From Rhodospirillaceae bacterium (GTDB taxonomy: Bacteria; Pseudomonadota; Alphaproteobacteria; Rhodospirillales; Rhodospirillaceae), in the NCBI GenBank assembly GCA_028822445.1, contig JAPKDQ010000008.1, forward strand, positions 60,404 through 124,403: 64,000 nucleotides of DNA, given 5' to 3'. The notes below the pieces were generated by a model that saw only the letters and a list, made by a program, of their open reading frames with translations, did not search any database and was not told the DNA's origin. Below are positions 58,437 through 64,000 of this stretch, one piece after another (the first letter of the stretch is position 1; every line of letters begins with the position of its first letter). Position numbers and translations under genes: made by a program.

Positions 58437-60071
58437 ATGATTTTTTCAGAGATATCTGTGGGCAACGCCGCCGGGTCCATTTTGGCCCAGACAATGCGTC
58501 ACGTTGATTGGACTGTACATAAGGGGCATTGCCTTAGCGCCCAGGATTGCAGTGCCTTCGAAGGCGCAGGTATCCAAACGATATTCGCGGCAACGCTTGA
58601 AGATGGAGATGTGCGCGAGGATAAAGCTGCACATCAAATTGCTAATGCTACTGCGGGTGCGAACGTGTCTCTAACGGCAGCGCATACAGGCCGGTGCAAT
58701 CTGAGATCCGAAAATGCGGGACTAGTTCGGATAGATTCTGACACGATAAACCGCCTTAACGCTGTTCATGAGTCAATTACTATCGCTACTCTTTCGGACT
58801 ACACAATGGTTAACCCTGGCCAAACAATTGCGACAATCAAGATTATTCCATTCGCGGTCTCGGCGGATGTGTTGAACCGCGTGTTGGACCTGATCATCGG
58901 GCTCGGTCTGCCCATTGTGGTTCGACCGTTCATTGGACTATCCGTAGCGATTATAAATACCACGCTCCCGTCTCTGAAGGATTCAGTGATTGCGAAAACT
59001 ACGAACTTGACGAACAGACGAATAGCCAATCTCGGCGGACGAGTTCAGGAGGTGTTTTCATGTCGCCATAATGAGCCAGACGTTTCTAACGCTGTAACTT
59101 CTGTTATTGCCAATAAGCCAGACCTGATTGTAATCGTCGGAGCCTCGGTGACTGTCGATCGAAGGGATGTAGTTCCTGCGGGTATAGTGCATGCTGGAGG
59201 AGATATTGAGCATTATGGAATGCCAGTGGACCCTGGCAACCTCATGCTGCTGGCACACTTTAACAAAACCCCCATTCTCGTTTTGCCCGGATGTGCGAGA
59301 TCGCCAAAGCTCAATGGCATAGACTGGGTATTAGAACGGTTCGCAGCTGGATTATTTGTGACGTCATCTGATATATCCGCGTTGGGTGTTGGAGGGCTGC
59401 TTGTAGATAGTCCGGCACGGCCGTTGCCGAGGGACCGGGCTGTTCAAGATGACATATCTGGTGTTGGGGTTCCGCCAATCAGCGCTATCGTTTTAGCCGC
59501 TGGGCAGTCCCGTCGTATGGGGCTAGTGAACAAACTGCTTGAGGTTATCGATGGTGTTCCGCTCATTCGCCGAACTGTGGAAGCCGTGCAAGCTTCTAAA
59601 GTCGGAAACATTGTTGTTGTAACAGGGCATGAATCCGAGGCAGTAAAAACAGCCTTGAGCGGTCTGAATGTCGTCTTTATAAATAATACGAACTTCGAGC
59701 AGGGGCTATCAACATCATTGGATGCGGGTCTGGCGGCTCTCTCAAGCGCTGATTCTGGCGTTGTGGTCTGCCTCGGGGATATGCCGCAAATTAAGCCCTC
59801 TCATATCAACGCGCTCATTGATCAATTTGATCCGAAGCAGGGTCGGGCGATCGGGGTTCCGGTGCACCTCGGGAAGCGAGGCAATCCGATTCTGTGGGCT
59901 CGCCGGTTTTTCGAAGCAATGACGGACATTTCTGGGGACGTCGGAGCGCGGCATCTTATTGGGATGAACGCAGACCTTGTCTATGAAGTAGAATTTGAGG
60001 ACACTGCAGTTCTGACAGACCTAGATACTCCGGAGCAATGGTCGGATTTTAAGAAAGGCCGAGTGCTTTAA
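58437..60071 (+). CDS. MoeA-like / MocA fusion: molybdopterin-binding domain plus cytidylyltransferase
   Basis: 544 aa. Residues 1-335 form a MoeA/MogA-like molybdopterin-binding region (PDLIVIVGASVTVDRRDVVP at about 225; VDPGNLMLLAHF). Residues 350-544 form an NTP-transferase domain with SAIVLAAGQSRRMG (nucleotide loop, LAAGxSxRxG), CLGDMPQIKP (metal Asp) and RGNPILWARRF, the MocA/MobA pattern; the absence of the MobA-type GGxSSRMG agrees with CTP use. It would attach CMP to the cofactor, giving the cytosine dinucleotide form used by xanthine-oxidase-family enzymes. Last gene of the maturation operon. Confidence 0.9.
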   Translation: MIFSEISVGNAAGSILAQTMRHVDWTVHKGHCLSAQDCSAFEGAGIQTIFAATLEDGDVREDKAAHQIANATAGANVSLTAAHTGRCNLRSENAGLVRIDSDTINRLNAVHESITIATLSDYTMVNPGQTIATIKIIPFAVSADVLNRVLDLIIGLGLPIVVRPFIGLSVAIINTTLPSLKDSVIAKTTNLTNRRIANLGGRVQEVFSCRHNEPDVSNAVTSVIANKPDLIVIVGASVTVDRRDVVPAGIVHAGGDIEHYGMPVDPGNLMLLAHFNKTPILVLPGCARSPKLNGIDWVLERFAAGLFVTSSDISALGVGGLLVDSPARPLPRDRAVQDDISGVGVPPISAIVLAAGQSRRMGLVNKLLEVIDGVPLIRRTVEAVQASKVGNIVVVTGHESEAVKTALSGLNVVFINNTNFEQGLSTSLDAGLAALSSADSGVVVCLGDMPQIKPSHINALIDQFDPKQGRAIGVPVHLGKRGNPILWARRFFEAMTDISGDVGARHLIGMNADLVYEVEFEDTAVLTDLDTPEQWSDFKKGRVL

Positions 60072-60133
60072 GAGTTTCAGGCTGAGGCGCCAGGGTGATC
60101 TCTGGATCTAGTTAATTAATAAGGAATTAGAGC

Positions 60134-61183
60134 ATGTCAGATGCGGCACAAAACGGTGCAGATGTAAAAAAGACGGATGTTATTATAATCGGGGCAGGTC
60201 CAGTTGGCTTGTTCGCAGTGTTTGAACTGGGATTGCTCGGTTTGCAGACCGTTGTCATCGATATTTTGGACCGGCCGGGCGGCCAATGCGCCGAGCTCTA
60301 TCCTGAGAAGCCGATTCTGGATATCCCTAGCCGTCTCATGATCACAGGTCAGGAATTGACCGATGATCTTATGAAGCAGATCGAACCGTTCTCGCCGGTC
60401 ATGCATTTTAACCAAATGGCCGATAGCCTGACTAGGTTAGAGAATGGGCACTGGCGCATGACAACTGACATGGGAATTGTTGTCGAGGCGCCTGTCGTAT
60501 GTATCGCGGGCGGAGGCGGGAGCTTCACCCCAAAGAAACCTAAGATTGAGGGTATTGCGCCGTTTGAGAATAAGTCTCTCTTCTATGCCGTCCGCCAGAT
60601 GGAACAATTCAAGGGTAAGAACCTGCTGATTGCTGGTGGTGGAGATTCTGCGTTGGATTGGGTGATCGCACTGAACGAGCATGTAGAAAGCATGCACCTC
60701 GTTCACCGACGCGCCGAATTCAGAGCAGTTCAAGACACGGTGGATAAAATGCGTGAGTTGGAGGCGGCAGGGAAGGTAACAGTGCACGTTGCCGACGTTC
60801 CAAGGCTCAATGGTGCTAATGGGCAGATCGATTCTGTAACACTCAAGAACAAGGAGGGTGGCGAGGAATATGATATTGCTTGCGATACAATGCTCGCGTT
60901 CTACGGCCTGACCATGAAGCTTGGACCAATAGCCGATTGGGGGATCAACATGGAAAAAAACCGTGTTGCTGTTGATACAGCTAGGTTCGAGACATCGGAA
61001 CCCGGAATATTTTGTATTGGTGACATGTGTACATACCCTGGGAAACTCAAATTAATCCTCTCTGGATTTCATGAGTCTGCACTGATGGCTCATGCTTGTT
61101 TTCATTACGCGCGACCAGACCAGAAGCTCAAGTTCGAGCACACAACATCGAGTTCGAATATACAAGAGAAGTTGCGACGCTAG
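60134..61183 (+). CDS. Ferredoxin/flavodoxin-NADP+ reductase, thioredoxin reductase-like
   Basis: 349 aa. FAD site VIIIGAGPVGLFAVFELGLL (about 15), then DILDRPGGQCAELYPEKPI, the TrxB-like FNR signature. NADPH site LLIAGGGDSALDWVIAL (about 169) followed by HRRAEFRA. The redox CxxC of thioredoxin reductases is absent, as expected in this FNR class. C-terminal GIFCIGDMCTYPGKLKL closes the FAD site. Transfers electrons between NADPH and a ferredoxin; the next gene encodes one, with its GTG start overlapping the TAG stop here. Confidence 0.94.
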   Translation: MSDAAQNGADVKKTDVIIIGAGPVGLFAVFELGLLGLQTVVIDILDRPGGQCAELYPEKPILDIPSRLMITGQELTDDLMKQIEPFSPVMHFNQMADSLTRLENGHWRMTTDMGIVVEAPVVCIAGGGGSFTPKKPKIEGIAPFENKSLFYAVRQMEQFKGKNLLIAGGGDSALDWVIALNEHVESMHLVHRRAEFRAVQDTVDKMRELEAAGKVTVHVADVPRLNGANGQIDSVTLKNKEGGEEYDIACDTMLAFYGLTMKLGPIADWGINMEKNRVAVDTARFETSEPGIFCIGDMCTYPGKLKLILSGFHESALMAHACFHYARPDQKLKFEHTTSSSNIQEKLRR

Positions 61184-61503
61184 TGCGCATCCATGTGCTT
61201 CTGCCCAACGGGCAGGGGAAAACTATTGGGGCGCTATTACAAGTTAGTGTCATGACTGCGATGCGTGAAGGCGGAGTGCCAGTTCGTGCAGAATGCGGTG
61301 GGGCTATGGTTTGCGGTAAGTGCCATGTTCACGTGCAAAATAGATGGGCCGAACGGGTAGGGGCGCAAAGCGATGAGGAAGCAGATCTATTGGATGGGTC
61401 TGCTTATCATGTGGATGCCTCTAGGCTCTCATGTCAGATAGATTGCACCGACGCACATGATGGCGTAATGGTCGCTCTTCAACTCGACTCCTTAGAAGAT
61501 TAA
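61183..61503 (+). CDS. Adrenodoxin-type [2Fe-2S] ferredoxin
   Basis: 106 aa from the GTG at 61183, whose first base is the last base of the reductase stop (TAGTG); the frame opens earlier inside the reductase gene, but the ferredoxin fold starts at VRIHVLLPNGQ. Cluster ligands are C-x5-C-x2-C in AECGGAMVCGKCHV (about 41-54) plus a late Cys in RLSCQIDC. Acts as electron carrier with the TrxB-like reductase upstream, for example to a P450, an Rieske oxygenase or iron-sulfur assembly. None of those is adjacent. Confidence 0.9.
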   Translation: MRIHVLLPNGQGKTIGALLQVSVMTAMREGGVPVRAECGGAMVCGKCHVHVQNRWAERVGAQSDEEADLLDGSAYHVDASRLSCQIDCTDAHDGVMVALQLDSLED

Positions 61504-61523
61504 CGAGATAAAAGACAGAAAAA

Positions 61524-63113
61524 ATGGCCTCCCTTACAGATGAGGTGGCCCGGCGGCGGACATTTGCGATTATCTCGCATCCCGACGCTGGCAAGACCAC
61601 TTTAACCGAAAAGCTACTTTTGTTTGGTGGCGCAATAAAGCTCGCTGGAGCCGTTAAGGCGAAAGGTAACCGACGCCGTGCACGCTCGGACTGGATGAAG
61701 GTAGAGAAGGAGCGGGGGATCTCTGTCGCGTCCTCTGTTATGACGTACGATTACGATGGGAACACGTTTAACCTCCTCGATACTCCGGGGCACGAAGATT
61801 TTAGTGAAGATACCTATAGAACGCTGACAGCTGTAGATTCCGCTGTGATGGTGATGGATTCTGCCAAGGGTATTGAATTGCAGACTTTGAAGTTGTTTGA
61901 AGTGTGTCGTCTTCGCGATATGCCTATCGCCACATTTATTAATAAGATGGATCGGGACGGTCAGGACCCATTTGATCTTATTGATGAGATCGAGCAGCGG
62001 CTCGCACTGGATGTCTCTCCAGCGAGTTGGCCTATAGGGTCAGGCCGACATTTTCTTGGGTGTTATGACCTACTGAATGACCGTTTGGTTCTTATAGCGC
62101 GCTCAAAGGGCGAAAGGCCCGACGAGGGCACAGTGTGCTCTGGTCTGGATGACCCCAAACTTGATGACCTCCTGCCAGCAGATGCGGTGGCGAAGCTGCG
62201 AGAGGATGTGGAAATGGTTAGAGGGCTTTGCCCTGAGTTTGACCGAGAGGCCTATCTTGAAGGAACCATGACGCCGGTCTGGTTTGGTAGTGCCGTGAAC
62301 AACTTTGGTGTGCAGGAGCTGCTTGAGGGATTATCGAATCTAGCGCCTCCTCCAAGAGAACAGCCTACCGTCGAACGAGCGATTACTCCTGATGAGAAAA
62401 AGGTCGCAGGTTTTGTGTTCAAGATCCAGGCCAACATGGATCCCAAGCACCGAGACCGCATAGCGTTCTTTCGCATGAGCTCAGGCCACTTTAAGAAAGG
62501 GCAGAAACTTTTGCATGTTCGCTCTGGAAAGATGCTTACTATTCACAACCCCGTTTTGTTTCTTGCTCAAGATAGAGCCTCCGCTGAAGAAGCATGGCCG
62601 GGCGATATTATTGGCATCCCTAACCATGGAAATCTACGAATTGGTGATGCTCTTACGGAAGGGGAAGCGTTACATTTTACGGGCATCCCGAGTTTTGCCC
62701 CCGAATTATTGCAAGCTGCACGTCCAGAAGACCCAATGAAGGCAAAGCATCTTGGCCGGGCGCTACAGCAGCTCGCTGAAGAGGGGGCTGCAAGTGTTTT
62801 TAGACCCCGGATAGGATCGGACTGGATTGTCGGTGTTGTCGGTAGTTTGCAATTTGAGGTGATGGCGGACCGTATTCGCACTGAATACGATGTCCCAGTA
62901 CATTTTGAAGCTACATCTCTCTACACTGCTCGCTGGATACATTCAGAGGATAGCGCGCTGGTTAAACAGTTTATCGACAAGAATGAGGCGAGCGTGGGAG
63001 CTGATCACGATGGAGCGCCTGTATTTCTTGCGCGTAATGCCTGGCACATTGGAAAGGCCGAAGAAGACTGGCCTAAGATAGAATTTCGTAAGACCAAAGA
63101 GCAAACGCATTAA
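61524..63113 (+). CDS. prfC: Peptide chain release factor 3
   Basis: 529 aa, full length. GTPase motifs: G1 SHPDAGKTTLTEKLLLFGG (about 18), switch 1 with KERGISVASSVMTY, G3 LLDTPGHEDFSED, G4 NKMDRDGQDPFDL. Domain 2 and the RF3 C domain follow (KIQANMDPKHRDRIAFFRM; VVGSLQFEVMADRI). Uses GTP to recycle RF1 and RF2 from ribosomes after termination. In the cytoplasm. Present in only some alphaproteobacteria. Start ATG 21 bases after the ferredoxin stop. Confidence 0.96.
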   Translation: MASLTDEVARRRTFAIISHPDAGKTTLTEKLLLFGGAIKLAGAVKAKGNRRRARSDWMKVEKERGISVASSVMTYDYDGNTFNLLDTPGHEDFSEDTYRTLTAVDSAVMVMDSAKGIELQTLKLFEVCRLRDMPIATFINKMDRDGQDPFDLIDEIEQRLALDVSPASWPIGSGRHFLGCYDLLNDRLVLIARSKGERPDEGTVCSGLDDPKLDDLLPADAVAKLREDVEMVRGLCPEFDREAYLEGTMTPVWFGSAVNNFGVQELLEGLSNLAPPPREQPTVERAITPDEKKVAGFVFKIQANMDPKHRDRIAFFRMSSGHFKKGQKLLHVRSGKMLTIHNPVLFLAQDRASAEEAWPGDIIGIPNHGNLRIGDALTEGEALHFTGIPSFAPELLQAARPEDPMKAKHLGRALQQLAEEGAASVFRPRIGSDWIVGVVGSLQFEVMADRIRTEYDVPVHFEATSLYTARWIHSEDSALVKQFIDKNEASVGADHDGAPVFLARNAWHIGKAEEDWPKIEFRKTKEQTH

Positions 63114-63140
63114 CGGTAGGCCTGCATTTGGGGGCAACCT

Positions 63141-63483
63141 ATGCGGATAGAGATATTAGATGTCGATAAAATTATTAGCCATGCTGCGATGTATGGCGGC
63201 AATGTATTTTTCGCTTGATAGGTTTCTTTAGATGCGCGCGAGATGTCTGGCTAGACTAAAGTTGCGCTAGACCATGTCGATGCATTGCTGGCGCGAGAAG
63301 GTGCATACAAACCCCTTGTTCTTTCAGCGACTATCTATCTGACAGATATAGCCGTGTTTAGTAAAATTAATAAGGTATGGCAAATGCGTTCGTTTTGGCG
63401 TGACACCGGCTCTTGCTAATGTGGAAGCGAAGTTCGCATTACCCCGATATCTATTCAAAATCTCTATCTTGGCGGCTCAATAG
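63141..63483 (+). pseudogene. RidA-family (YjgF/YER057c) pseudogene with three nonsense codons and a frameshift
   Basis: The frame from ATG 63141 reads MRIEILDVDKIISHAAMYGG then NVFFA, and is cut by TGA 63216-63218 and TAG 63219-63221, exactly where RidA proteins have the conserved Gly-Gln. It continues VSLDAREMSG, TAG at 63252-63254 in place of Gln, then TKVALDHVDALLAREG, VLSATIYLTDIAVFSKINKV and W. After about 63396 the frame shifts by one base and ends TPALANVEAKFALPRYLFKI before TAG 63481. Intact relatives deaminate reactive enamines. No intact copy is in the window. Confidence 0.8.
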
Positions 63484-63567
63484 AGCTCGTTAATGCTTAG
63501 CAGTAATCTGTTTGAGTTCAGGGTTTCTCTTTACGAGGCCGCGGGTTGCGGCATAATCTTCTAATCT
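63484..63567. other. Upstream region of the zinc-finger gene
   Basis: 84 bases with no gene. Probably holds the promoter for the DksA/TraR-type protein. AT content is moderate; no clear -10/-35 pair or ribosome-binding site could be assigned. Confidence 0.35.
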
Positions 63568-63924
63568 ATGCAATCCAAACCGAAACTAAACCTTAATGCC
63601 CTGCGTAGGCAGTTGGACGACCGAAAGGCTAAAGTGTTGGCCAACACGGCGTCGACCACTACTGACCGTCGCCCTGTAGAGCTAGACCAATCTATGCAGG
63701 GACGGTTATCCCGAATAGATGCGCTTCAACAGCGCGAAATGGCACTTGCGACGCAGCGTCGTCGTGAGATTGAGATTATGCGCATAGAATCGGCACTGAA
63801 GCGTATTGATGCCAATGGTTATGGTTACTGTGCTAGCTGTGACGAAGATATAGCTATTGGGAGATTGAAATCTGATCCGGCTGAGCCTCTTTGTATTGAG
63901 TGTGCATCGGATACCCGAAGGTAA
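63568..63924 (+). CDS. DksA/TraR-type C4 zinc-finger protein
   Basis: 118 aa. Residues about 45-85 form a helical coil (LSRIDALQQREMALATQRRR), and the C terminus carries the zinc finger GYCASCDEDIAIGRL and PLCIECASD, four Cys in the C-x2-C, C-x2-C arrangement typical of TraR/DksA relatives that bind RNA polymerase through the secondary channel. The DxxDA coil-tip of real DksA is not obvious, so a role in ppGpp response is unproven. Short for DksA (151 aa) but normal for the TraR group. A hexamer repeat begins 5 bases after its stop. Confidence 0.9.
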   Translation: MQSKPKLNLNALRRQLDDRKAKVLANTASTTTDRRPVELDQSMQGRLSRIDALQQREMALATQRRREIEIMRIESALKRIDANGYGYCASCDEDIAIGRLKSDPAEPLCIECASDTRR

Positions 63925-63928
63925 GTCG

Positions 63929-63970
63929 CAGGCTTAGGCTCAGGATCAGGCTCAGGCTCAGGCTCAGGCA
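63929..63970 (+). repeat. CAGGCT hexamer tandem repeat, seven units
   Basis: Seven consecutive 6-base units: CAGGCT, TAGGCT, CAGGAT, CAGGCT, CAGGCT, CAGGCT, CAGGCA. Units 4-6 are perfect. The run starts 5 bases after the stop of the zinc-finger gene. Slippage-prone; it could change length between strains. No hairpin is expected from it. Confidence 0.85.
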
Positions 63971-64000
63971 GCAACTTTGAGGTAATGGACACTGAACAGC

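Noticed and set aside
61096..61182. Upstream extension of the ferredoxin inside the reductase gene
   Set aside because: The 29 extra residues are the reductase sequence in another frame; the ferredoxin fold starts at the GTG that overlaps the reductase stop.
1..64000. CRISPR arrays, IS elements, prophage, tRNA or rRNA
   Set aside because: I saw no regularly spaced repeats, transposase or integrase frames, terminal inverted repeats or tRNA-like cloverleaf sequences on reading. A tRNAscan or rRNA search was not possible.

Overview
The window looks like a piece of the chromosome of a heterotrophic proteobacterium, most likely a marine-type alphaproteobacterium. The reasons are intermediate GC by eye, the mix of gene families (TIGR02444 protein, TrxB-like ferredoxin reductase with an adrenodoxin-type ferredoxin, a CoxDE/XdhC/MocA molybdenum-hydroxylase maturation set) and the many catabolic oxidoreductases. 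The lineage is an inference. I saw no rRNA, tRNA, CRISPR array, insertion sequence or phage module.

Layout. 1-2.9 kb: 3' part of a multi-haem cytochrome c gene, then a minus-strand TPR / glyoxalase-like / alpha-beta hydrolase group. 3-7.8 kb: a small orphan protein with a clear terminator, an orphan dipeptide-type binding protein and a TonB-dependent receptor. 8-11.6 kb: phosphatase, membrane protein and ArsC, a truncated metallo-beta-lactamase-fold gene, beta-carbonic anhydrase and an MFS transporter. 11.7-12.8 kb: hisC. 13.1-22.2 kb: an IclR-linked catabolic region (FAD oxidase, flavin reductase, FAD monooxygenase, Asp/Glu-racemase-like protein, polysaccharide-deacetylase/allantoinase-like hydrolase, a secreted protein of an unnamed family, aldehyde dehydrogenase). 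22.4-24.4 kb: GNAT and an exported amidohydrolase. 24.6-30.2 kb: an RND efflux operon whose last gene is a cobalamin-binding protein with the CarH-type W-x9-EH signature. 30.5-37.8 kb: PNPO-like and SDR pair, tandem GSTs, an operon of two paralogues of the unnamed family plus a sulfotransferase, MscS and dienelactone hydrolase.

37.9-44.2 kb is a tightly packed seven-gene minus-strand operon: UbiD-type decarboxylase, 71-aa zinc-ribbon protein, SDR, aldehyde dehydrogenase, TenA-fold protein carrying the full ligand set of a haem-oxygenase-like di-iron oxygenase, second SDR, and a GntR/HutC regulator. UbiX, which makes the prenylated flavin for UbiD, is divergent. This is the best candidate for an undescribed decarboxylating catabolic pathway. 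The UbiD reading frame appears to start at ATA.

45.5-50.5 kb holds six consecutive C-factor-like short-chain dehydrogenase paralogues, each with its own N-terminal Sec-type signal sequence directly in front of the Rossmann fold. Exported SDRs are unexpected because NAD(P)H is cytoplasmic. Two orphan extracytoplasmic binding proteins (peptide-type lipoprotein and TRAP-type) and a seventh, signal-less SDR follow. 54.7-60.1 kb carries an orphan [2Fe-2S] small subunit of a molybdenum hydroxylase with its own terminator, then a maturation operon (MoxR, VWA/CoxE, split XdhC, MoeA-MocA fusion) without a catalytic large subunit. The window ends with ferredoxin reductase and ferredoxin, release factor 3, a RidA-family pseudogene that I reconstructed from the sequence, a DksA/TraR zinc-finger protein and a short hexamer repeat.
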